A stretch of DNA of 64,000 nt from Watersipora subatra (GCF_963576615.1 NC_088714.1:65825667-65889666), one strand, 5' to 3'. Shown: positions 33,998 through 46,740, counted from the stretch's first letter. Made by a program: numbers and translations. The notes: generated from the letters alone by a model not told the origin.

Positions 33998-35340
33998 AAT
34001 GATCAAAAGATGAAATTACTTGTCAATATTATGAAGCAACTACCTTCAGGCACTACTAGCTTTGTGCCCTCCTTGTTTAACCTTCTATGTTCTGCTCCTC
34101 AGTCTTCCAAGTTACTTTTACCTTATCAAGATGTTTTTCTCATATTTCACTTCCAAATGTGAATGATATTTCTTTATGGTTCCTGATTTATTTTTATTCT
34201 ATTTATGAAGTTTTTACATGACAGTTTTATTGTTTTATTTCATAATTATGTGAAACATTATCTGACATAAAAAAACGATTAACAAATCAAGGGTTGCTTC
34301 AGGTATGCGGCTGTCAGTGCTCTATTCTTTGCTGCCTTTGCGCTTTCAATTTTATTGAAGAGTCACTAATCATGCAGATACAAGTTTCCAAAACAGCAGA
34401 CATTGCCCATAGCAACATCACTGTTTTGGATTTTGACCTCTAGCTTCTCAGGGAATAAGGCACCTGCATATGAGGGGTTGACAAGTAGCAGCAAGTGTCT
34501 GATGAGTGTCTCGTAATGCTTTATCTACTATCTGAAGCAACACAAGTTGATAATTCTGAAGTCTACGGTGTTTCTTTACCGTTAAAGGAAAATAGATTTT
34601 GATAAATTGGTAGACTATACCAGATAGTGACTATTATAGAATGCTCAGATTTCTAAAGCCTACAAACAGTAAAACAAAGATAATTGTGGACTTTCTATTC
34701 ATTTGTCTATACGAATTTCTAATGGCTCTATGTTACTATGTCTACTGTCTGACTGATCTCTATACAATTAAATTCTTTTTGCCTATACCTATTTGACACC
34801 ATTAGCTACATGTATATATAGATAGATACATATTCTGTTGATTTGTGGTGAAAAATTCAAATTCCAAATAAGTTTTAATTTAAACAATTACTTCACTCGC
34901 TACTATTAGTGTAAAGTTCTTTTGAAGTTCTGAATTTTACTTATGTTTAGCCGTAGAATTATTTTTGAATGTAGAATAAATATTAATAAACATAAATCTA
35001 TTAATATATATATTTGTACATATCTATATTAGATTACAGAGATGCTGACATTTGCAACATGATTTTCTCACATATCATACTTGATTAGAGATGCATTTCT
35101 GTAGCTTTAAGAATAGCCTTTAGAATAGTGGTTTTGTGATGGAAGCATTTTAGGCACCGTTGACACCCGCTGGTGGTACCTGAGCTAAGTGTTATGGCAC
35201 TCATGTCATCATAAAACTCATATCTCTACTAACATTAAAATTTCTCTATGAGACCCCAACAGCTGGTTAGGACAAGTGCCTCTAATTTGGTTTTTTTGCA
35301 CCTGCTAGAACTTGTCAAGAAAAACAGCGCAATGAAAATC
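33998..35340. other. Gene 1 3' region and intergenic spacer
   Basis: Contains AT-rich sequence with an AATAAA at about 34975 that could end gene 1. No gene is seen. Confidence 0.45.
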
Positions 35341-35349
35341 TATATAAAG
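35341..35349 (+). promoter_or_regulatory. TATA box of gene 2
   Basis: TATATAAAG lies 55-63 bases before the gene 2 ATG, a spacing that puts the start site near 35370 with a short leader. Confidence 0.75.
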
Positions 35350-35403
35350 GCCAAGAGAACCTGCTAGTACCACAGTCTTGTTGTCAGACTACAAGCAGTC
35401 GGT

Positions 35404-35449
35404 ATGAGATTTGCTATCTTACTGTCGTGCCTAGCCGCCTCTGCCTTTG
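35404..35449 (+). CDS. Gene 2 exon 1: signal peptide
   Basis: ATG 35404 opens [15 protein letters not shown], a textbook leader, 55 bases downstream of the TATA box. Donor TTTG|GTAAGT, phase 1. Confidence 0.92.
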
Positions 35450-35788
35450 GTAAGTCTGCTTTTAGAGTTGTCTTCTACCCCCAGCTGTACTATTGTATAC
35501 CTAACTCTATTACTTTGATGGACCATTCTCATATTTGTATTATGTAAAAAACTACAGTATATACATGTATATACATATATTTTTATATATTGTGTATATA
35601 TAAACCCTTTTTATATATAAAAATAAATATAAAAAATGGTTTTCTCATCCCTGTTAGCCCAAGTGAGAGGTAATGTTTACTTCAACTCCAAGGTCTCCTA
35701 CTAGAAACCTTGGAGTTTGAGCACTCGCCTCAAGATCTTAGCCTTATCCAATAGCGTGCTTATCTGCAGCTTTGTGTTGATTGTTGCT

Positions 35789-35836
<48 letters not shown>

Positions 35837-38800
35837 TACTAGCAGAAAGCCCAGGGTTGCGCAGGCATTAAAAATAGCTTATAAACAATGGCAGGTAAGG
35901 TAGTTGCCTGCCACTTGCCGTTATCAAGGCACATTGCCAATTGCTAATTTGAGCAAGCTAGTATCCATATCGTTTTACTTACTAATAAGAGCCGTGAGAG
36001 CAAGCTTTAGTGACAAGTGTCACTCTACGTCATGTAAAATTCTCATCCAGCTCTCTCACAGCATTATGGCTCTATCTGCCAGGCCTTCACAGTGACCCCC
36101 TATATGCGTTATTATTACTGCAATAGTGAGTGCTAGTAGAGAAAGTGAGAAAGTAGTGGCTAACTGCAAGAAATACCATTAGAGAGTTAGTAAATACTAG
36201 TGGTGAAGTTTGAGTAAAACCTTTAGCACATGATGACTTTTTCTAACTTGCATTGCTGACAGTTATAGGCGTTTGACATTCTGCTTACTCATGGCTAAAT
36301 TTGTCTTCTGCAGGGTGTGGAGATGTGCTGGTTGGCTTGACTGGTACTTTCAACTCTCCCAACTATCCAAGTGACTACACTAACAGTCTTTCATGTGAGT
36401 GGACTATCAGTGTGCCCAGCGGAATCATCCAGATAGACTTTAGTGACTTCAGTCTTGAAACCAGTTCAACCTGCAGCTATGACAAACTTGTGGTACGTGC
36501 GGCTGTCATATACATGTTTGGCAACTCTCTTACCAGACATATTCAACATGGCAACTTTCTTGCTGTCAGAGTCTTCAACTTTCTAAAACTGCGAGGTCTT
36601 CCAAATCAAAATCTACCACCAGTAGTTCTCTTTTTATATCAAACAAAATTCTATCAGCATATAAAAATCTCATATTGAAGTTGTCTGCTCGAAAGTGGTG
36701 ACAAACATGGATTGTCCTTTTTGCAGATTAGAGATGGGAGCTCGACTGGTGCTATCCTTGGCACCTTTTGCGGAACAGCTTACAATTCAGTTGTAGCTTC
36801 TGGCAGAACTGTTGTTGTGCAGATGACCACTGACTCGTCTGTCACTGACAGTGGATTTGCTGCCAGCTGGAGAGGTGGGTCGATTGTGATCCTCACAACA
36901 GCGGTGATTGAGATTCTAACATGATAATATAGCGATATCTGTTTTTGTTTAATGCCGTAGCTAACATTCATGTCAAAGCCTAAATCATAACTAGGAACTG
37001 AGACTAAGCTTTATGTGCATCTTATTGTTTCATAGACTAAGCTCTTTGTAGTGAATGATGGCACTGTAACTAGTCCACCATCCTCTGGCTGTGGAGGAGA
37101 CTTTTCAGGGGCTACAGGCACAGTGAGCTCTCCAAATCATCCATCAAGCTACCCAGCGAGTGCTAACTGTGAGTGGACATTGTCCATTCCGAGTGGCATT
37201 ATTAGCCTCAGCTTCAGCACTCTTGACATAGAGTCTAATGCAGGGTGCACATACGACTCCCTTAAGGTACACAGAAAAGTCTAACTAGAATTTACTTGAC
37301 AAAATCTTTACCTTTATGGAGTATAGCATACTTATATTGTTTGCTGCAATTATGAAATGTGTAACATGGAAACACATGGTGTTTGTAGATAGAATTACAG
37401 CTTATGTATCTGTTCACTAAAGTAGAATTCAATTATTACAGTACATTGAGGTAGTTCACTGTATAGACTTTTTACATTAATCATAGGTTTACGACGGTGC
37501 CAGCAATGCCCTTCTTGCAACTCTCTGTGGGTCAGGAAATCCAACTATTGATGGAACATCTAATTCTGTGAAACTTGTCTTCACCAGTGATAGCAGCGTG
37601 CAGCAGACAGGCTTCAGTCTGACTTGGTCAAGTGAGTACAACTCCAGTTCAACTAATCAACAACCAAGCAATTTCTTTTTCATAGTTGAAATGATGTTGA
37701 AGAATCTGACAAACTTAGATGAAATTGTGGATATCAAGTCGCTCGTAGGCATTATTTTAGCATTAAACTTGATTGCGTTGCTTCAGGACTGACCTGCCTG
37801 AGCAAGGGATTGAACTGTGTGGCCGATGTCGCTGCCTGTGGTAACGGTGTAGTCAAAGACGGGCTCTTTTGCGAAAACTCAGGCGTCTGCTGCGAGCCAC
37901 CATTTGATCAAGGAGGTATGACCAAGTGTATTTGTCACTAAATTTCTGACTCTTTTGGCAATTCCTAATGAATATCTATTAGATAGCTGCTCTAATATAT
38001 TCCCACACCTGCTCCAACTGCCTCACACCTGCTCCAACTGTTTGCCAGTTAATTCATAGGACCGCCATTACGGATCACAAAACCAATCTAAGCCAAGATG
38101 ATCATACTCTGGTGTATGCCTTGCAGTTGGTTGTTCTGACAATGTTTGTCTGTTTGTCTCATGGTTTAAACTTCATCACTTACTACCGTGCAACTCTGTT
38201 TATCACCTTCTTTTTCTTTTGCCATCTGTTAGTGTCTAGTTCCCTCAACTTTATAATTCGGTCATCTACATCTTTGTATCTCAGCCTAGCTCTGCCCTGA
38301 GCTCTCTTTCCTTCATTGAGCTGTGAATAGTATAATTGTAATAGTCATAAAATAGTTGTTCATGGATAAGTCAGGGAATACTCTGGTAAGCTTTGAAAAA
38401 TCACATGATGAACGTCTTCAAAGTAGTTGTTATCAATCACTTTGAATTTGCCATGAAACTTTGGCACAATGACTGTTTTAGCATTTATTTATTCATGGTG
38501 ATTCTATATACTAAAACATTGTTCCTTTTAGATTGTGGGGTTCTTCCACCAGCGGTAGCTCTTATTGGTGGAAAGCCAAGAATTGTAGGAGGAGACGAGG
38601 CCGCGAGGCACAGCTGGCCATGGCAGGTGTCCCTCCGCACTGTCAGCTCAAACTTCCACTTTTGCGGGGGCAGCATAATCAGTGAGAGATGGATAGCGAC
38701 GGCAGCGCACTGTGTTGATGGGTATGTTTATAACAGTGAGTTAAAGACGTGTGTCAGCGAAGTATTCTACAGGGCAGTAGCCAAAACCATTGTTATTTTA

Positions 38801-40966
38801 CTGTAGAGACTCCCCGAGCACGCTGAAGATAACATCAGGAGAGCACGACAAGGGCACTAGTTCGGGAAGAGAAATGGACCATGCTGTTGAAAAAATCATA
38901 ATGGTGAGACAAGCATGTCATTCATGCAAGCAATAGATCTTTTTAAATGTTTGAGAAAATTATCAAAGACTTCATAAATGCTTTGTTTAAATAGAAAACT
39001 AAAAGGAGTTGTCCAACCATATACTTGAAATAGGCGGGTTAAGATAGAAGGCATACATATCCTAACGCTTTGAAATAACAAACCGAGTGAAACAATTTTA
39101 GCTGCTGAAAATAAACGGATAACGCTAAATGCTATGAGACAGAAGTTATATCCTACTGGAAGTAAGCTAAATGCTATGAGACAAGTTATATCCTGCTGGA
39201 AGTAAGCTAAATGCTATGAAACAAGTTATATCCTGCTAGAAGTAAGCTAAATGATATGAGACAAGTTATATCCTGATGGAAATAAGCTACATGTAAAAAG
39301 CTACATGTAAATGCTATGAGGCAGAAGTTATATCCTAAAGGAAGTAAGCTAAATTCTATGAGGCAGAAGTTATATCCTACTGGAAGTAAGCTAAATGCTA
39401 TGAGGCAGAAGTTATATCCTGATGGAAGTAAGCTAAATGCTATGAGACAAATTATATCCTGCTAGAAGTAAGCTAAATGCTATGAGAAAGAAGTTATATC
39501 CTGCTTTTAATAATCTTTAGTAGAAGGATGACAAATAAGTTCTAAAAACACACATTTACAAACACGAGTTTCATACTACAGCTATTTTTAATCTCAAGTT
39601 ATTTACAGCTAGATTCCTTAGTACGTGAGTGAATAGTCTTAGTCGCAATGCTAAAAGGTAGTACGTGTGACAAAAGTGTTCGATGAGTTGACACCTCAAC
39701 AATTCTGAGACGTAGAGGTAAAGTCTGGAGACAGGCAAGATTGTATGAGAGGAAAGAGAAGGACATTTCAAGAATCACTTGAACAAACTTACTCTGACTT
39801 GTCAACTTTGTTTTTAAAGAAATATTTTTTATTAGGAAGAAAGTAAAACTGCCCTAGTAAAACTAATTCACTTATAGCTCGAGTAAAAACAGAAGAAAAT
39901 AAAGCATCAAACGTGTTGCAGCATGAGGGATACGACGGCAACGGAGCAGGCTTCCCTAATGACATCGCCTTAGTCAAGCTCCAACAACCAATGCGCTTCG
40001 ATGACTACAGGAATGCCATCTGCCTTGCTGACGAAGATGAGGTGTTTGTCGGAGACCACAACTGTTTCATCACAGGTCTGTATGCACCGCTGCCGTGATG
40101 AACTGTATGCACGGCTGCAGTTAGTTGAGTCTGGACATACATTGCTCACATGGAATCAGGGTTGACTGAGTGGGGCTTGAATGAATCTTGAAAGTTTGCA
40201 AATAGTACAGATTTGTTTATTTATTGCGCATGAGCAAGAGAATGGTGATCTTAAGAGTTATTTTAACATGTTTGCAGGGTGGGGTAACACCCAAGGCACT
40301 GGCGATGATGAAGTGCTCAACGAGTTGAGTGTCAATGTTTGGGAGCAGGCAGAGTGCAGAAATGTTTGGGGTTCAACTTATGTGAACAGCGGACACATCT
40401 GTGTGGGTACTGGTGACACCGGAGCTTGCAATGTAAGTATGCTACATTGTAGAGCTTTAAAGCTCTCTTAACAACATTTGGAAAAATGCTTGTCTCAATG
40501 GCAACACCCTCATCATTGAGAAAATGGCGTCAATAGATCAGGGCTTATAATAATATTTGAAAAAGTTTCTTTGCTTAGTTAAAGAACCAAATAAAACCAA
40601 GGTAGTAGCCAAAAGTCCACCCAAGCTCTTGGTAATAGGTGTTTAGAAGACATAATAATATTCATATAAACATAGATACTCATAAATACATATAGTTTTT
40701 AAAATTTTCAATTTCAAAAATTATATACTGTATATTTAAACAATACAAATTTTTACAAAGATAAGCAGCTGTACTGCGTTGTCCTGTAGGGTGACAGCGG
40801 TGGTCCTTTGGCCTGCCAAAAAACTAGAGATGGTGTGACGAGATGGATACTGGCTGGTGCCACCTCCTGGGGCCGCACCGGTTGTCAGACAGCTGGCTAC
40901 CCAAGTGTCTACAGTAGAATCAGTTACTTCCGATCATGGCTAATGGGAACCGTCAGAGCTAACTAA
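35404..40966 (+). CDS. Gene 2: secreted CUB-CUB serine protease (11 exons, 544 aa)
   Basis: Exons 35404-35449, 36314-36492, 36727-36874, 37052-37266, 37487-37631, 37787-37915, 38532-38721, 38807-38903, 39922-40075, 40278-40432 and 40790-40966 join with matching phases into 1635 nt. Layout: signal peptide (1-15), CUB1 (about 17-124), CUB2 (about 134-245), Cys-rich module (246-288), S1 peptidase (305-540). Activation cleavage is expected at R304|IVGG; Cys289 likely keeps the propeptide linked to the catalytic chain. The triad is His347 (TAAHC), Asp397 (NDIAL) and Ser489 (GDSGG). The residue equivalent to chymotrypsin 189 is Gly483, not the Asp of trypsins, and 226 is Ser525, which suggests chymotrypsin- or elastase-like specificity (inference). 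CUB domains probably direct the secreted zymogen to partners. All key residues are present, so the gene looks functional. Confidence 0.93.
35790..35832. repeat. (TA)n microsatellite in gene 2 intron 1
   Basis: About 20 TA units. The rest of this intron (35450-36313) shows nothing else recognisable. Confidence 0.95.
36314..36492 (+). CDS. Gene 2 exon 2: CUB1, first part
   Basis: Encodes [25 protein letters not shown] and CSYDKLV, all canonical CUB positions, including the Asp of the calcium-site YD motif. Confidence 0.95.
36727..36874 (+). CDS. Gene 2 exon 3: CUB1, second part
   Basis: Encodes [19 protein letters not shown] and [15 protein letters not shown], the closing CUB strands. Phase 0 to phase 1. 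Confidence 0.94.
37052..37266 (+). CDS. Gene 2 exon 4: linker and CUB2, first part
   Basis: The acceptor is ctttgtag at 37050-37051. The earlier catag at 37034-37035 would give an immediate TAA. Encodes [12 protein letters not shown] linker, [24 protein letters not shown] and CTYDSLK. Confidence 0.93.
37487..37631 (+). CDS. Gene 2 exon 5: CUB2, second part
   Basis: Encodes [17 protein letters not shown] and [15 protein letters not shown]. Phase 0 to phase 1. Confidence 0.94.
37787..37915 (+). CDS. Gene 2 exon 6: Cys-rich module
   Basis: Phase 1 at both ends, 43 codons. Reads [18 protein letters not shown], then [13 protein letters not shown]. Six Cys including a CC pair suggest a small disulphide knot. 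I do not recognise the family. Confidence 0.9.
37916..38531 (+). other. Gene 2 intron 6
   Basis: 616 bases with no repeat or other signal besides the acceptor ccttttag. Confidence 0.7.
38532..38721 (+). CDS. Gene 2 exon 7: propeptide Cys, activation site, catalytic His
   Basis: Encodes [24 protein letters not shown] and TAAHC. Phase 1 to phase 2, donor G|GTATGT. Confidence 0.96.
38807..38903 (+). CDS. Gene 2 exon 8: protease strand region
   Basis: Acceptor actgtag|a. Encodes [16 protein letters not shown] and AVEKIIM, the usual segment between the His and Asp of S1 proteases. Confidence 0.92.
39121..39502. repeat. 40-43-bp minisatellite, 9-10 copies, in gene 2 intron 8
   Basis: Units read gctaaatgctatgagacaag, then ttatatcctgctggaagtaa, with variants gaggcagaag and tgatgg. 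The remaining intron (38904-39120, 39503-39921) shows nothing. Confidence 0.92.
39922..40075 (+). CDS. Gene 2 exon 9: catalytic Asp
   Basis: Acceptor gttgcag|cat. Encodes [20 protein letters not shown], then AICLADEDE, with the Cys expected to bond to the propeptide. Phase 0 to phase 1. Confidence 0.95.
40278..40432 (+). CDS. Gene 2 exon 10: S1 core and pocket residue
   Basis: Encodes [32 protein letters not shown]. The Gly six residues before the catalytic Ser sits at the base of the specificity pocket. Confidence 0.94.
40790..40966 (+). CDS. Gene 2 exon 11: catalytic Ser and stop
   Basis: Encodes [20 protein letters not shown] and YPSVYSRIS, then TAA at 40964-40966. Confidence 0.96.
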   Translation, partial: GDSGGPLACQKTRDGVTRWILAGATSWGRTGCQTAGYPSVYSRISYFRSWLMGTVRAN

Positions 40967-41011
40967 AGACAGGCTTCATATGTTGTACAATCTTACATTG
41001 AGAAAGAAGAA

Positions 41012-41017
41012 AATAAA
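41012..41017 (+). terminator. Poly(A) signal of gene 2
   Basis: AATAAA lies 46 bases after the stop codon. Confidence 0.75.
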
Positions 41018-41787
41018 TCATGAGTTATAGTTGTGTGACTTGTGCTTATTGTAATCTATGTCACATCATGAATATACTGCAAAGACTACCATGCTCTGCT
41101 TGAAACACAATGATGAGCAATATATTCAAGCGAGACATAAAACTAATAATGGATGGATAAATATCAAACTCATGGAGGTGTAATTCTATAAAATACGCAA
41201 TCTTTGAGAGAATTTCATCCTCTAACAATATTCTAGTTAATAATAAAGTAAATTGACTAGGAGTAAGCTGACATGAAAGGAAGACAACTCCGATGACAAC
41301 AAGTAACCATAGTTAAAAGCCGTACTCGAGAAAGTGAATAACTCTATGGAACAATAATATAGCCAGCTACAACAATAAAACAAAACTCATGTAATGTGAA
41401 TCCTACTTGATAAGCATAATAGTTCTAACCAGAAAATTACTCTGACAAATAAAACGCAGCTCTGATATCTACAGACAATTGCAATTCATTCAACAACGCA
41501 TTAGCAAGTAATACAAATTCAGTAATATCGTAGACTATACTCAAATTAGCTCCATGCAGCAACAAAACACTTTTGGTCATGGGTAACATCTGGTTTCCTC
41601 TGAATAAATAGTGTAACTTTGTCACATCGATGCAATGGTAAATGCACCTCTAGCAGCTCTTTCCTATTGCAGCAGTTGTAACGAGTGAACGCATTTGAGT
41701 GTTTGTGCAAGTGAAGCTTGCATGAAATGATGACAGTAAATGAGCAAGCCAATAGTCTTGTAACGAGTTTGTGTAGTTCCTAACAAT
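41018..41787. other. Spacer without recognisable features
   Basis: No exon, repeat or RNA gene seen. Confidence 0.5.
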
Positions 41788-44700
41788 GCCATAGCATATG
41801 AGTGTCTAACACTACCATACAATATGAGTGCCTAACACTACCATAGCATATGAGTATCTAACACTGCCATTGCGTATGATTATCTAACACTACCATATCA
41901 TATGAGTGTCTAACACTGCCATAGCATATGAGTATCTAACACTGCCATAACATATGAGTGTCTAACACTAACATATCATATGAGTGTCTAACACTGCCAT
42001 AACATATGAGTGTCTAACACTAACATACCATATTAGTATCTAACACTACCATAGAATATGAGTATCTAACACTGCCATAGCATATGAGTATCTAACACTA
42101 CCATATCATATGAGTGTCTAACACTACCATATCATATGAGTGTCTAACACTGCCATAACATATGAGTACCTAACACTACCATAGCATATGAGTGTCTAAC
42201 ACTACCATAGCATATGAGTATCTAACACTGCCATAGCGTATGACTATCTAACACTACCATATCATATGAGTGTCTAACACTACCATAGCATATGAGTGTC
42301 TAACACTGCCATAACATATGAGTGTCTAACACTAACATACCATATTAGTATCTAACACTACCATAGAATATGAGTATCTAACACTGCCATAGCATATGAG
42401 TATCTAACACTACCATATCATATGAGTGTCTAACACTACCATATCATATGAGTGTCTAACACTGCCATAACATATGAGTACCTAACACTACCATAGCATA
42501 TGAGTGTCTAACACTATCATAGCATATGAGTATCTAACACTGCCATAGCGTATGACTATCTAACACTACCATATCATATGAGTGTCTAACACTACCATAG
42601 CATATGAGTGTCTAACACTGCCATAACATATGAGTGTCTAACACTGCCATAGCGTATGATTGTCTAACATTACCATATCATATGAGTGTCTAACACTGCC
42701 ATAACATATGAGTGTCTAACACTGCCATAACATATGAGTGTCTAACACTACCATATCATATGAGTGTCTAACACTGCCATAACATATGAGTGTCTAACAC
42801 TGCCATAGCGTATGATTATCTGACACTACCATATCATATGAGTGTCTAACACTGCCATAGCATATGAGTATCTAACACTACCATATCATATGAGTGTCTA
42901 ACACTGCCATAACATATGAGTGTCTAACACTACCATAGCATATGAGTGTCTAACACTACCATAGCATATAAGTATCTAACACTGCCATAGCGTATGATTA
43001 TCTAACACTACCATATCATATGAGTGTCTAACACTGCCATAGCATATGAGTATCTAACACTACCATAGCATATGAGTCTCTAACACTACCACAGCATATG
43101 AGTGTCTAACACTGCCATAGCCTATGAGTATCTAGCACTGCCATAGCATATGAGTGTCTAACACTACCATAGCATATGAGTGTCTAACACTGCCATAACA
43201 TATGAGTGTCTAACACTAACATACCATATTAGTATCTAACACTACCATAGAATATGAGTATCTAACACTGCCATAGCATATGAGTATCTAACACTACCAT
43301 ATCATATGAGTGTCTAACACTACCATATCATATGAGTGTCTAACACTGCCATAACATATGAGTACCTAACACTACCATAGCATATGAGTGTCTAACACTA
43401 TCATAGCATATGAGTATCTAACACTGCCATAGCGTATGACTATCTAACACTACCATATCATATGAGTGTCTAACACTGCCATAGCATATGAGTATCTAAC
43501 ACTACCATAGCATATGAGTCTCTAACACTACCACAGCATATGAGTGTCTAACACTGCCATAGCCTATGAGTATCTAGCACTGCCATAGCATATGAGTGTC
43601 TAACACTACCATATCATATGAGTGTCTAACACTGCCATAACATATGAGTGTCTAACACTGCCATAGCGTATGATTGTCTAACATTACCATATCATATGAG
43701 TGTCTAACACTGCCATAACATATGAGTGTCTAACACTGCCATAACATATGAGTGTCTAACACTACCATATCATATGAGTGTCGAACACTGCCATAACATA
43801 TGAGTGTCTAACACTGCCATAGCGTATGATTATCTAACACTACCATATCATATGAGTGTCTAACACTGCCATAGCATATGAGTATCTAACACTACCATAT
43901 CATATGACTGTCTAACACTGCCATAACATATGAGTGTCTAACACTACCATAGCATATGAGTGTCTAACACTACCATAGCATATAAGTATCTAACACTGCC
44001 ATAGCGTATGATTATCTAACACTACCATATCATATGAGTGTCTAACACTGCCATAGCATATGAGTATCTAACACTACCATAGCATATGAGTCTCTAACAC
44101 TACCACAGCATATGAGTGTCTAACACTGCCATAGCATATGAGTATCTAGCACTGCCATGGCATATGAGTATCTAACACTACCATATCATATGAGTGTCTA
44201 ACACTGCCATAACATATGAGTGTCTAACACTACCATAGCATATGAGTATCTAGCACTACCATAGCGTATGAGTATCTAACACTGCCGTAACATATGAGTG
44301 TCTAACACTACCATAGAATATAAGTGTCTAACACTACCATATCATATGAGTATCTAACACTACCATATCATATGAGTGTCTAACACTACCATAGCATATT
44401 AGTATCTAACACTACTATAGCATATGAGTGTCTAACACTACCATAGCATATGAGTGTCTAACACTACCATATTATATGAGTGTCTAACACTACCATAGCA
44501 TATTAGTATCTAACACTACTATAGCATATGAGTGTCTAACACTACCATAGCATATGAGTGTCTAACACTACCATATCATATGAGTGTCTAACACTACCAT
44601 GGCATATGAGTGTCTAACACTACCATGGCATATTAGTATCTAACACTACTATAGCATATGAGTGTCTAACACTACCATAGCATATGAGTGTCTAACACTA

Positions 44701-45483
44701 CCATATCATATGAGTGTCTAACACTACCATGGCATATGAGTGTCTAACACTACCATGGCATATTAGTATCTAACACTACTATAGCATATGAGTGTCTAAC
44801 ACTACCATAGCATATGAGTGTCTAACACTACCATATCATATGAGTATCTAACACTACCATGGCATATGAGTGTCTAACACTACCATGGCATATTAGTATC
44901 TAACACTACTATAGCATATGAGTGTCTAACACTACCATAGCATATGAGTGTCTAACACTACCATATCATATGAGTATCTAACACTACCATAGCATATTAG
45001 TATCTAACACTACTATAGCATATGAGTGTCTAACACTACCATAGCATATGAGTGTCTAACACTACCATATCATATGAGTGTCTAACACTACCATGGCATA
45101 TGAGTGTCTAACACTACCATAGCATATGAGTGTCTAACACTACCATATCATATGAGTGTCTAACACTACCATAGCATATGAGTATCTAACACTGCCATAG
45201 CATATTAGTATTTAACACTACCATAGCATATGAGTGTCTAACACTGCCATAGCGTATGAGTATCTAACACTACCATAGCATATGAGTGTCTAACACTACC
45301 ATAGCATATTAGTATCTAACACTACCATAGCATATGAGTGTCTAACACTACCATAGCATATGAGTGTCTAACACTACCATATCATATGAGTGTCTAACAC
45401 TACCATGGCATATGAGTATCTAACACTGCCATAGCATATTAGTATCTAACAATACTATAGCATATGAGTGTCTAACACTACCA
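41788..45483. repeat. 26-bp minisatellite, about 142 copies (3.7 kb)
   Basis: The unit reads catatgagtgtctaacact plus accata, with a handful of variable columns (tagcat/tatcat/taacat, gtg/gta, acc/gcc). Higher-order copies: the marker taacataccatatt recurs at 42021, 42333 and 43217 (312 and 884 bases, multiples of 26). The marker actactatag recurs every 104-130 bases at 44411-45009. Confidence 0.97.
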
Positions 45484-45520
45484 AACAGAAAATCTTCACT
45501 ATAAATGTAATAAGAGCCTT

Positions 45521-45715
45521 GTCGGTTCGAGAATTGGAAAAAAGATCGCTTTGCACAAGAATTAAACTACGGTATTCAATGTAACTCCCAGCGCCCTACC
45601 ACTGCACCACACATCCCCTACCACTGCACCACACAACCCCTACCACTGCACCACACAACCCCTACCACTGCACCACACATCCCCTACCACTGCACCACAC
45701 ATCCCCTTACCACGT
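45521..45715 (-). mobile_element. tRNA-derived SINE head with 22-bp tandem expansion
   Basis: Read on the minus strand, a tRNA-like A box (gtgcagtggtagggcgctgg) is followed by a B-box-like ggttcga-type sequence (45523). The start of this head is repeated five more times as a 22-bp unit (plus-strand ctaccactgcaccacacaac) at 45596, 45618, 45640 and onward. It is not a functional tRNA. Confidence 0.6.
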
Positions 45716-46740
45716 CCAAGGATAATTGCGCATATACTTAGTACACATGACAGTCTTCCCCAGGACATAAAACTCCCAGTGTTACAATGACTTCCAAATT
45801 ATGCATTAGTCTGAAAGAACCTTAAACATTTTCACATCAGAAAGCTCACTTAACAGTTAAAAGATTAAACGTTAGCAAAATGGAAAGACTGAGAATCTCA
45901 GTTTTCAGATCTGATGATCTCCAACTGAAGATCCTCAGTTGCAGGAAGGGAAGCTAGAGACGAAGAATGAAATTTGTAACAGTATGTTTTTTTTAATATA
46001 GCTGTCATATTTGTTTTTTGTGCTTTCCCATTTATATAGCAAAACTTACGCCGCCAAGAAACTTGGTAGCGACCAATTACAGCGATTAGACGAAGCAGCC
46101 AATAAAACATTGTTTCTGAACTACCAGGAGGTGACCTTTAAAACGTTAGAAGGCAAAAGATTCAGAAGATGGTTTAAAGGCTTGTAAATTCAACATTATA
46201 TGCAACCAATTCTGTTTGCATTCTAAGGAGAAAATGTGTTTCAAAGCTCTAGAGAGCCTATATAGTGTTAGGGACGATATAACTCAAGTGGAAGGGGTGG
46301 TGTCATTAGAATGTAAGAGAGCTTTGATTGACCGAGACTAACCTGAAGAGGCATTCTCTCTATTGTAGCATGCCTACTGTTGTACCAGGCTGTTTGCTTT
46401 CTCCTTTGCTCCCTCTTAAAATTTACCGACCTCTTGATATCTATTTGTTGTTAACATACAATTCTCGTAAGGTTCATGATTCTATTGTTAAAAAGCTAAG
46501 ATGGAGAGCATCTATTGGCTATGAACAGAGCATCTATTGGCTGTACATTCTATTGCTATGTACAGTCTCTGTACATAGCAAGGGCTTCTTGTAAGTCTAC
46601 ATTTGTACTCATTATAAATTTCACAGTACAAACTGCCGTTCCATTTCACCATTGCTACTCGGATTACGAGGAGAGCTAGGCACATGTTGAACATCCCATC
46701 TTCCGAGTTATTCTTTGAACTTCTCATCTCTAAAGAGAAA
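45716..46740. other. Spacer without recognisable features
   Basis: About 1 kb with no supportable gene or repeat. Confidence 0.5.

Noticed and set aside
37036-37051. Upstream acceptor catag at 37034-37035 for gene 2 exon 4
   Set aside because: In the required phase it gives an immediate TAA; the acceptor at 37050-37051 keeps the frame.
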